In this document: piece after piece, positions 57,828 through 64,000 of the stretch
How the letters are laid out: each line of letters opens with the position of its first letter
Numbering within the stretch: the stretch's first letter is position 1
Assembly: GCF_014645195.1 (NCBI RefSeq)
Contig: NZ_BMLK01000018.1
Coordinates: 1 to 64,000 of the forward strand
Length of the DNA stretch: 64,000 bases
Source: Novosphingobium indicum
GTDB lineage: Bacteria; Pseudomonadota; Alphaproteobacteria; Sphingomonadales; Sphingomonadaceae
Direction of reading: 5' to 3'
Made by a program: the position numbers and the translations under genes
Notes under the pieces: model-generated
Databases searched by the model: none
Seen by the model: only the letters and a program-made list of their open reading frames with translations
Told to the model about the DNA's origin: nothing

Positions 57828-58733
57828 TTGAGCGAAGCACGAGTCAGTATGGGGATAGGCGGCGGCGCTGCGCCCGGGGGGACGCAGTCGCGCGCCGCCA
57901 TCGCCCGTGCATCTCAAGCCACCGGAGTCGACTTCAACTACCTGCTCGCGCAGGCAAAGCTGGAATCGAGCCTGGATCCCAATGCCCGCGCTACGACTTC
58001 TAGCGCGGCGGGACTTTATCAGTTCACCAAGAGCACCTGGGCCGAGACCTTGGAGCGTCATGGCGCGAACCATGGCATGAGCTGGGTCAACGATGCGATC
58101 CGCGGGGGACGCATCTCCGACGCCGGTACGCGCGCCCAGGTGATGGGCCTGCGCTACAACGCCGATCTCTCGGCAATGATGGCCGCCGAACTCGCCAACG
58201 ACAACCGCGCGGAACTGACCGCGCAGCTGGGCCGAGAGCCCGACGCCGCCGAGCTCTACATGGCGCATTTCCTCGGCAGTGCCGGCGCCAGCAAGTTTCT
58301 TTCCGCACTGGCGGCCGATCCGTCGCAGAGCGCGGCGTCGATCCTGCCCAAGGCAGCCGCCGCCAATCGTTCCATATTCTATTCGGGCGGCAGCCCGCGC
58401 AGCGTCGGCTCCGTCATGGACCTGATGCGCGGCAAGGTCGCCAATGCCATGGAAGGGGGGGACCCGTCGCTCTGGACCAGCGCCGCGTCCGCGCAGGGCG
58501 TCTCGGCGCTCCAATCCGCACAGCAGAACGGCGCACAGTCCAGCGGCTGGCAACCGCCGATGGGCCCGATCGCGCGCGAGTTCCATGCCGGTCTCGGCTC
58601 CGCGCCGCAGGCCCCGCAGGTCGCGACGCGTTCGATGGCGGAGACGCTGCGCGGCACCTTCGGTGCTTCTTCTTCCGCCGCGCCCGCACAGGTGCGTGAC
58701 GCCTACGCCAAGCTCGCGAGATTCAACCTGTGA
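57828..58733 (+). CDS. Flagellar lytic transglycosylase (SltF-like)
   Basis: A 301-aa SLT-family murein hydrolase. The catalytic glutamate is in LLAQAKLESSLDPNA, followed by SSAAGLYQFTKSTWAETL and the GxxYNxxLSAMMAA helix, the Slt70-type signature. The start is TTG 57828 with GGGAG six bases upstream, matching the promoter geometry; ATG 57849 is an alternative. No signal peptide is visible, so export through the flagellar secretion system is possible. It would open peptidoglycan for the rod and complement the domain missing from FlgJ. It overlaps flhA by four bases. Confidence 0.85.
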   Translation: MSEARVSMGIGGGAAPGGTQSRAAIARASQATGVDFNYLLAQAKLESSLDPNARATTSSAAGLYQFTKSTWAETLERHGANHGMSWVNDAIRGGRISDAGTRAQVMGLRYNADLSAMMAAELANDNRAELTAQLGREPDAAELYMAHFLGSAGASKFLSALAADPSQSAASILPKAAAANRSIFYSGGSPRSVGSVMDLMRGKVANAMEGGDPSLWTSAASAQGVSALQSAQQNGAQSSGWQPPMGPIAREFHAGLGSAPQAPQVATRSMAETLRGTFGASSSAAPAQVRDAYAKLARFNL

Positions 58734-60871
58734 ACCTGTTCAAACGCTTCGGCGACCCCAGCGCGATGGCGCTCCCCGCCGGCATTCTGATCCTGATCGT
58801 CCTGATGATCGTGCCGGTTCCGGCATTCATCCTCGACGTCTCGTTTGTCATGAACATCGCGCTGTCCGTGGCGGTGTTGATGGCGGCGATGAATTCGGAA
58901 AAGCCGCTGGACTTCTCCTCGTTCCCGTCGGTGCTGCTCTTTGCAACGCTGCTGCGCCTCGCGCTCAACGTCGCCTCGACGCGCGTCGTGCTGGTGCACG
59001 GCCACGAAGGCGAGGCCGCGGCCGGCAAGGTCATCGAATCCTTCGGCGAGTTCCTGATCGGCGGCAACTTCGCCGTCGGCATCTTCGTCTTCCTGATCCT
59101 GGTGATCATCAACCTGGTGGTCGTCACCAAGGGTGCGGGCCGCGTGTCCGAAGTGTCCGCGCGCTTCACCCTTGACGCCTTGCCCGGCAAGCAGATGGCG
59201 ATCGACGCCGACCTTGCCGCCGGTCTGATGACGGCCGACGAAGCCAAGGCCCGCCGCCGCGAGGTCTCTACCGAAGCCGACTTCTACGGCTCGATGGACG
59301 GTTCGTCCAAGTTCGTGAAGGGCGACGCGATTGCCGCCCTGCTGATCCTGGGCGTGAATATCATTGCCGGCTTCTGCCTCGGCATGATCAGCCACCAGAT
59401 GTCGGCCGGCGACGCCGCGCAGACCTACATCACGCTCGCCATCGGCGACGCGCTGGTTGCGCAGGTTCCCTCGCTGCTGCTCTCGATCGCTGCCGCCGTT
59501 ATCGTCACCCGCGTTTCCGACAGCCGCGACCTTGCCGGTCAGATCGGCGGCCAGTTTGCCGCCCCCGGCACCTGGTTGCCGGTTGCCGTTGTTCTGGCTG
59601 CCATCGGCATGATCCCGGCGATGCCGCAGACCATCTTCCTGCCCGCTGCCGGTCTGGCTTTCTGGTTATGGAACGTGCTGCGCAAACGCGCTGCGCTGGC
59701 CGCCGTGCCGGTGGTCGAGCCCGAGCCCGAAGTCGATCCTTCGAGGATCACGCTGGAGGACGTCTCCGACCACACGCTCGTCACCATCGAACTGGGCTAC
59801 GGCCTCGTGCAGCTGGTCGACGAAAGGCGTGGGTCGCCGCTGGTCACTCGCGTTACCGGTGTGCGCAAGCAGCTCAGCCAGAGCTTCGGCTTCATCGTGC
59901 CGCAGTTCCGGGTGCGCGATGCGCTGGACATGCCGCCCTACGACTATCGTATCGTGCTGGGCGGCGTGAACCTGGGCGGCGCGATGATCCGCCCCGACAA
60001 GGTTCTGGCCATCGATACCGGCGAAGTGCGGCAGGGCCACAGCTTGCGCGGAGAGGCCACGCAGGACCCGAGCTTCGGCTGCCCGGCGATCTGGATCGAT
60101 ACGGCCGCGCGCGATCAGGCGACGGCGGAAGGGTTCCTCACCGTCGATCCCGGCACCGTTATTGCCACGCACCTCAATCAGCTACTGGTCGAACGGCCGC
60201 AGGACATGCTCGGCCCCGACCAGGTCAAGGATCTGCTGGAATCGCTCAAGGATACGGCGTCCGGCCTTATCGAGACCGTGCACCCGCAGCCGCTTTCGCT
60301 CGCCGCGGTCACCCGCCTGCTGCGCGCGCTGCTCGAAGATCACATTCCGATCTCGCACCCGCTGCCGATCCTCGCGAGCCTTTCGCGGGCGGTACAACAG
60401 ACGGTCGATCACGATCGCCTCGTCGAACTGGTCCGTGCCGACCTTGGCGCACTCATTGTCGGCCGCGTCTGTCCGCCGCACGAGCGCCTGCCGGTCGTCA
60501 CGCTCGATGCCGGCCTCGAAGGCTCGATCGTTCAGGGCATGCAGGACCCGGTTACCGGCCAGCCGGTGATCGAACCCGATCTCGCCCGCATGATCGGCGA
60601 AACCATCACCGCGCTGGCCGAAGCGCGCGGGCCGGGAGCCATCCCGCTCACGCTGGTCGTCCAGCCGCGGGCGCGCCGGGCGCTGGCTGCACTGCTGCGC
60701 ATGCGCGCGCCTTCGTGCCTCGTCATCTCGATCGCGGAACTGCCCGCAACGCAGCCGATCGAGGTCGTCGATGTCGTCGGAGCGCCGCCGCCGGTCAACC
60801 AGAACCCGAGCCTTCCGAACCCCGATTCACACGCAAATTACACCCACGAAGCTGAGAGCATGGCCGCATGA
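58730..60871 (+). CDS. flhA: Flagellar export apparatus protein FlhA
   Basis: A 713-aa export-gate protein. It starts at GTG 58730, overlapping the transglycosylase stop. The membrane half contains the FHIPEP-type region (LLFATLLRLALNVASTRVVL, GNFAVGIFVFLILVIINLVVVTKGAGRVSEVSARFTLDALPGKQMAIDADLAAGLM), and the cytoplasmic half holds the nonamer domains (LEDVSDHTLVTIELGYGLVQLVDERRGSPLVTRV). The usual FlhA length is about 690 aa. It overlaps fliA by four bases. Confidence 0.97.
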   Translation: MNLFKRFGDPSAMALPAGILILIVLMIVPVPAFILDVSFVMNIALSVAVLMAAMNSEKPLDFSSFPSVLLFATLLRLALNVASTRVVLVHGHEGEAAAGKVIESFGEFLIGGNFAVGIFVFLILVIINLVVVTKGAGRVSEVSARFTLDALPGKQMAIDADLAAGLMTADEAKARRREVSTEADFYGSMDGSSKFVKGDAIAALLILGVNIIAGFCLGMISHQMSAGDAAQTYITLAIGDALVAQVPSLLLSIAAAVIVTRVSDSRDLAGQIGGQFAAPGTWLPVAVVLAAIGMIPAMPQTIFLPAAGLAFWLWNVLRKRAALAAVPVVEPEPEVDPSRITLEDVSDHTLVTIELGYGLVQLVDERRGSPLVTRVTGVRKQLSQSFGFIVPQFRVRDALDMPPYDYRIVLGGVNLGGAMIRPDKVLAIDTGEVRQGHSLRGEATQDPSFGCPAIWIDTAARDQATAEGFLTVDPGTVIATHLNQLLVERPQDMLGPDQVKDLLESLKDTASGLIETVHPQPLSLAAVTRLLRALLEDHIPISHPLPILASLSRAVQQTVDHDRLVELVRADLGALIVGRVCPPHERLPVVTLDAGLEGSIVQGMQDPVTGQPVIEPDLARMIGETITALAEARGPGAIPLTLVVQPRARRALAALLRMRAPSCLVISIAELPATQPIEVVDVVGAPPPVNQNPSLPNPDSHANYTHEAESMAA

Positions 60872-61653
60872 AACAAGACCAGCAGGCTTTCACGTCGCAG
60901 TCCGTAGCGCCGGTGACGTATGGGCCACCAACAGGCAGGGCGGGTCGCGTCGCCGGCGCCTATCAAGGCGATGTCGCCGACCGCGTCCGCCGGTTCCTGC
61001 CGATGGTCAGGCGTCTCGCCTGGCACGTCAACGGCACGGGGCGGCCTGGCATAGAGCTCGAGGATCTGATCCAGGCCGGGCTCGTGGCGCTCACCGAATG
61101 CGCGCAGAAGCATTCGGGGCCGACCGAGGACGGATTTGCCGCCTATGCAAAGATGCGCGTGCGCGGGGCGATGGTCGATCTCATCCGCCGCAACGTGCCG
61201 ATGTCGCGCGGGGCGACCGAACGACGCCGGCAGATCACCCAGAAGGAAAGCGAACTGCGCGCCCAGCTCGGCCGCGATCCGCATCCGGGCGAACTGGCCG
61301 AGGCCATGGGCATTGCCGAAGCTGATCTCGCCACCTTGCAGGACACAAGCCGTCCTTTGCGCTTTGATTCCATCGACGAGGTCTATTCAGACCAGAACAC
61401 CGCCTTTGCCGACGATAACCCCGACAGTTTTTCCTTGCTCGCCGACGAGGAGCTGCGCGGATCGGTGATCGAGGCGATTACCGACCTGCCCGACCGGCTC
61501 AAGATGATTGTCCAGCTCTACTTCGTCGAGGAACTGAACCTCTCCGAGATCGCCGAAGTACTGCAGGTTTCGGTGCCGCGTGTGCACCAACTCAAGGCCC
61601 AGGCGCTGAGCAAACTGCGCGAGAGCCTTGAGGGCGTTGCCGAGATCTTGTGA
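60868..61653 (+). CDS. fliA: RNA polymerase sigma factor FliA (sigma-28)
   Basis: A 261-aa sigma-70 family group III factor. Region 2 reads LEDLIQAGLVALTECAQKHSGPTEDGFAAYAKMRVRGAMVDLIRR, region 3 GRDPHPGELAEAMGIAEADLATL, and region 4 LPDRLKMIVQLYFVEELNLSEIAEVLQVSVPRVHQLKAQALSKLRE. It would drive late genes such as flagellin and is held by FlgM. As the last gene of the flhA operon it is placed under sigma-54 control, making a two-tier cascade. Confidence 0.94.
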   Translation: MKQDQQAFTSQSVAPVTYGPPTGRAGRVAGAYQGDVADRVRRFLPMVRRLAWHVNGTGRPGIELEDLIQAGLVALTECAQKHSGPTEDGFAAYAKMRVRGAMVDLIRRNVPMSRGATERRRQITQKESELRAQLGRDPHPGELAEAMGIAEADLATLQDTSRPLRFDSIDEVYSDQNTAFADDNPDSFSLLADEELRGSVIEAITDLPDRLKMIVQLYFVEELNLSEIAEVLQVSVPRVHQLKAQALSKLRESLEGVAEIL

Positions 61654-61681
61654 GGGCAGGGACTGCTGTTCAGGAATTTAA

Positions 61682-61702
61682 TCCGGAACCCGCCTTTCCG
61701 GA
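61682..61702 (+). terminator. Weak hairpin after fliA
   Basis: TCCGGAA and TTCCGGA form a 7-bp stem with a 7-nt loop, 28 bp after the fliA stop. No T run follows, so it is only a possible terminator. The 94-bp gap holds no gene. Confidence 0.4.
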
Positions 61703-61747
61703 CACGCCGACATTGCTGTCATCAGCGCCTTCAGCCAGAATGAAGCC

Positions 61748-62044
61748 ATGAACGAGGCTGAAATTTTGAAGAAGCTGCATCGTCTTGAAGTGACTGATAG
61801 TCACTTAGAGCGAAACTCGCTCGCACTGGAGCTTTCTGATACGAAGGAACCAAGGCTTTTTCGGCATCTCGTAGAACTAATTCAGCGGCCGGAACTCGTG
61901 AATAATCGCGGGACGCTTGTATACTGCCTCGAAAACTACGATTGCTCGTCGATAGTCGATTTACTGGTGGAACTTGCTGAATCTGGCAACTTCGAAGTCT
62001 CTGCAGGAGCAGAGATTATCTTGAACGAACAGCGGCTACGTTAA
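61748..62044 (+). CDS. Hypothetical small helical protein (HEAT/ARM-like), AT-richer than its neighbours
   Basis: A 98-aa protein of unknown function. It is Leu- and Glu-rich and helical: EAEILKKLHRLEVTDSHLERNSLALELSDTKEPRLFRHLVELIQRPELVNNRGTLVYCLENYDCSSIVDLLVELAESGNFEVSAGAEIIL, with a spacing that suggests two or three HEAT-like repeats. Codon choice (AAG/AAA/TTA/TCA use) and base composition are clearly less GC-rich than the flanking flagellar and peptidase genes, suggesting recent acquisition. HEAT-type immunity or adaptor proteins of this size exist, but no partner toxin is seen here. Confidence 0.6.
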   Translation: MNEAEILKKLHRLEVTDSHLERNSLALELSDTKEPRLFRHLVELIQRPELVNNRGTLVYCLENYDCSSIVDLLVELAESGNFEVSAGAEIILNEQRLR

Positions 62045-62296
62045 GCCCTTTCTGATGACCGCTTCCCCCGACATACCGGTCATTAAGCGGCCTTCACGAC
62101 CATCCCATAAAACGGACCATCATTCCCGATTGAACTCGCCCCCGCCATCGAAACAGCGCTCTTGCAGTTCATCGACGACGCAGGGCCGTTCGTCGATTAG
62201 GCTTCGGCTCACTTCCGGCAGTCTTTACCCGTATGCGATCCGCGGCGGGAGGTGCGCCTCTCGTCCACATCGGGACTGTCCGGGAGCCTCACCACA
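62045..62296. other. 252-bp gap with a possible short coding remnant
   Basis: No complete gene is convincing here. On the plus strand, a frame ending at the TAG near 62200 reads PIELAPAIETALLQFIDDAGPFVD after an in-frame stop, which looks protein-like and could be the 3' end of a decayed gene. A short minus-strand frame (ending GNDGPFYGMVVKAA) overlaps it, so the coding strand is uncertain. The promoter of the M16 peptidase genes must lie in the last part. Confidence 0.3.
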
Positions 62297-63721
62297 ATGA
62301 TCAAGCACGGCAGATTGAAGCGTGCCGCCCTATTGGCCGCGCCGCTTCTCGCCTTCGCCACTGCAGCCCATCCGGCCATGGCCGCCGATCCGGCGCCGGC
62401 CAGCGCGTCCGAAGCCTCGGTCCATGTGCCGATCGAGTATCACAAGCTGGAAAACGGCCTGAAGGTCGTGATCTCCCCCGACCATTCGGTGCCCACCACG
62501 ACCATCGGCGTCTATTACGGCATCGGCTTCCGGCTTGAGCCGAAGAACCGCACCGGCTTTGCCCACCTGTTCGAGCACATGATGTTCCAGGGATCGGAAA
62601 ACCTCGGCAAGGCGGAATTCATCGGTCTGGTCAACAGGAACGGCGGCGTGCTCAACGGCTCGACCCGGTTCGACTTCACCAACTACTTCGAAGTTGTGCC
62701 CAGCAACACGACCGAGACCTTCCTGTGGGCCGAGGCCGACCGGATGAAGGGCCTGGACATCACCCAGGACAACCTCACCAACCAGCAGGGCGTGGTAAAG
62801 AACGAGGTCAAGGTGAACGTTCTCAACCAGCCCTACGGCGGCTTTCCGTGGCTCGACCTGCCGCAGCTTGCCAACACCAACTGGTACAACGCGCATAACT
62901 TCTACGGCGACCTCAAGGAAATCGATGCGGCGACGCTGGAGGACGTGCAGACATTCTTCGACCAGTATTATGCGCCGAACAATGCCGTTCTGGTGGTCGC
63001 CGGCGACGTCGAACCCGCACAGGTCATGGGCTGGGCGAAGCAGTACTTCGGGGCCATCCCCGCGGCTTCCGACATTCCGCGCCCCGACATTTCCGAACCG
63101 CGCCAGACCGAGCAGAAGCGCATCGAGAAAGTCGATCCGCTTGCCCCGCAGCCGGCGCTGGCATGGGCCTATCACGTGCCGCCCAAGGGAACGCCCGAAG
63201 CGGCGGCCTTCCGCCTGATCGACCTCGTGCTGATCCAGGGCGGCGACAGCCGTCTGAACCGGGTGCTGGTCAACCAGAAGGGCTATTCGGACAGCGCGGA
63301 CGGCGGCATCAACTGGCCGCTTGGCGATGCCTACGACTACGATGGCTCGATGCTGTGGTCCGGCATGCTGGTGCACAGTGACGATGTGAGCGACGACCAG
63401 ATCCTTGCCGACATCGATGCGGTCGTGAAGGACCTGCAGACCAGCCTCGTGGGTCCCGACGAAATGGCGCGCGCGAAGACCAAGGCCCTGTCGCGCCTCT
63501 ACGACACGATCGGCAACGGCAACCGTGTGGGCCTCGTCAATATGCTCGCGACCTTCGCGCTGTTCGATGACGATCCGGGCCGGATCAACCGGCTGGAGCA
63601 GGAGATCGAAGCGGTGACGCCCGAACTGATCCGCAAGACCGCGAAGGAATACCTGCGGCCGACCAACCGCTCGATCATTGATCTGAAGCCCGGCAAGGCC
63701 GCGGCGCAGAATGGCCAGTAA
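62297..63721 (+). CDS. M16-family zinc metallopeptidase (active subunit)
   Basis: A 474-aa secreted or periplasmic M16 peptidase. The signal peptide is MIKHGRLKRAALLAAPLLAFATAAHPAMA. The inverted zinc motif HxxEH is at residues 90-94 (HLFEH), followed by the NEVKVN glutamate region and the inactive C-terminal half. Start ATG 62297 was chosen for the signal peptide; the upstream extension is charged and lacks one. It is 13 bp upstream of a second M16 gene, the usual arrangement of catalytic and non-catalytic partners. Confidence 0.93.
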   Translation: MIKHGRLKRAALLAAPLLAFATAAHPAMAADPAPASASEASVHVPIEYHKLENGLKVVISPDHSVPTTTIGVYYGIGFRLEPKNRTGFAHLFEHMMFQGSENLGKAEFIGLVNRNGGVLNGSTRFDFTNYFEVVPSNTTETFLWAEADRMKGLDITQDNLTNQQGVVKNEVKVNVLNQPYGGFPWLDLPQLANTNWYNAHNFYGDLKEIDAATLEDVQTFFDQYYAPNNAVLVVAGDVEPAQVMGWAKQYFGAIPAASDIPRPDISEPRQTEQKRIEKVDPLAPQPALAWAYHVPPKGTPEAAAFRLIDLVLIQGGDSRLNRVLVNQKGYSDSADGGINWPLGDAYDYDGSMLWSGMLVHSDDVSDDQILADIDAVVKDLQTSLVGPDEMARAKTKALSRLYDTIGNGNRVGLVNMLATFALFDDDPGRINRLEQEIEAVTPELIRKTAKEYLRPTNRSIIDLKPGKAAAQNGQ

Positions 63722-63734
63722 GGGAGGCGAGACG

Positions 63735-64000
63735 ATGAAGATGATCCTGACTTTCGCTGCCGCGACCGCCGCCATTGCGATCGGCGTAGCCTCCGTGCCC
63801 GGTGCCGTCGCCGCCAGGGAAGCGCCGCCCCCACCCACCGAGCCGCGGCCTTTCACGCTGCCGCAGATGACTACCTACACGCTCGACAACGGCATGGAGG
63901 TCACGCTCATCCCTTATGGCAATGTGCCCAAGGTCACGCTGCTGGCGGCCGTGCGCACCGGCAATATCGATGACGGCGGCAATGTCTGGCTTGCCGATCT
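63735..64000 (+). CDS. M16-family peptidase homologue, 3' end outside the window
   Basis: The first 88 codons of a second M16 protein. A signal peptide (MKMILTFAAATAAIAIGVASVPGAVAA) is followed by a proline-rich stretch and the M16 opening (TYTLDNGMEVTLIPYGNVPKVTLLAAVRTGNIDDGG). The sequence stops just before the place where a zinc motif would lie; the visible VWLADL rather than AHLFEH suggests the inactive, structural partner. GGAGGCGAGACG precedes the ATG. Confidence 0.85.
   Translation, partial: MKMILTFAAATAAIAIGVASVPGAVAAREAPPPPTEPRPFTLPQMTTYTLDNGMEVTLIPYGNVPKVTLLAAVRTGNIDDGGNVWLAD

Noticed and set aside
62055..62300. 81-codon plus-strand frame after the orphan gene
   Set aside because: It has no ribosome site and a low-complexity Pro/Ser/Arg composition, and it conflicts with the more protein-like frames in the same interval.
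1..64000. CRISPR arrays, tRNA/rRNA genes, insertion sequences, prophage genes
   Set aside because: I looked for direct-repeat arrays, structural RNA motifs, transposase and phage signatures and saw none. An RNA-gene scan was not possible, so small RNAs cannot be excluded.

Overview
The window is about 64 kb of high-GC, densely coding DNA. The likely source is an alphaproteobacterium of the order Sphingomonadales (Novosphingobium/Sphingobium-like). This rests on the gene repertoire (TonB receptor with FecI/FecR, SnoaL-like and SDR catabolic genes, an alphaproteobacterial flagellar set with an FlbD-type regulator) and on an inverted repeat built on CTTCGACAAGCTCAG, which I remember as common in sphingomonad genomes. 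No database search was possible, so family calls rest on motifs, length and context.

Layout. (1) 84-2293, minus: kynureninase-like and tryptophan 2,3-dioxygenase genes, then a small membrane protein. (2) 2454-10992, plus: one tightly packed run. It encodes a thermostable-hemolysin-family protein, an AMP-ligase fused to a heme-oxygenase-like diiron-oxidase domain, an SDR, a periplasmic TPR-like protein and a methyltransferase. It continues by overlap into an ECF sigma factor, a FecR anti-sigma factor and a TonB receptor. (3) 10993-14013: VOC protein and sulfotransferase (minus) divergent from SDR and SnoaL-like genes (plus), closed by a very strong terminator. (4) 14111-17578: an autotransporter with a trypsin-like passenger. 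(5) 17910-25627: aldo/keto reductase and TetR regulator divergent from a LuxE-like/LuxC-like pair (fatty-acid reductase parts without luciferase) and an aminotransferase; then a second TetR regulator divergent from a metallo-beta-lactamase-fold hydrolase. (6) 25834-27114: an unknown protein and a LuxR-type regulator with a degenerate receiver. (7) 27282-61653: an almost complete flagellar locus. (8) 61748-64000: a small AT-richer orphan gene, then a pair of M16 peptidases, the second cut by the window end.

The flagellar locus. The minus-strand fli block runs flbD-fliEFGHIJ-fliKLMNOPQR-flhB, then fliD and fliS. Flagellin lies divergently on the plus strand. Next come two SnoaL-like genes, motB, motA and the flgBCDEFGHIJKL operon (all minus). 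The plus strand then carries an unusual MotA-like/ExbD-like pair, flgA, flgM, flgN, a lytic transglycosylase, flhA and fliA. I found four sigma-54 promoter matches at nearly constant distance from start codons (flgB, flgA, the transglycosylase-flhA-fliA operon, fliK). I also found repeated 16-bp palindromes CGGCA-N6-TGCCG that are candidate FlbD enhancers. FliA and FlgM are both present, so a late sigma-28 tier for flagellin is plausible.

Most promising for novelty: the ligase-oxidase operon joined to a FecIR/TonB import system, the extra MotA/ExbD-like pair beside flgA, the LuxCE-like pair without luciferase, and the CGGCA-N6-TGCCG/sigma-54 circuit. No rRNA, tRNA, CRISPR array, IS element or prophage was recognised.
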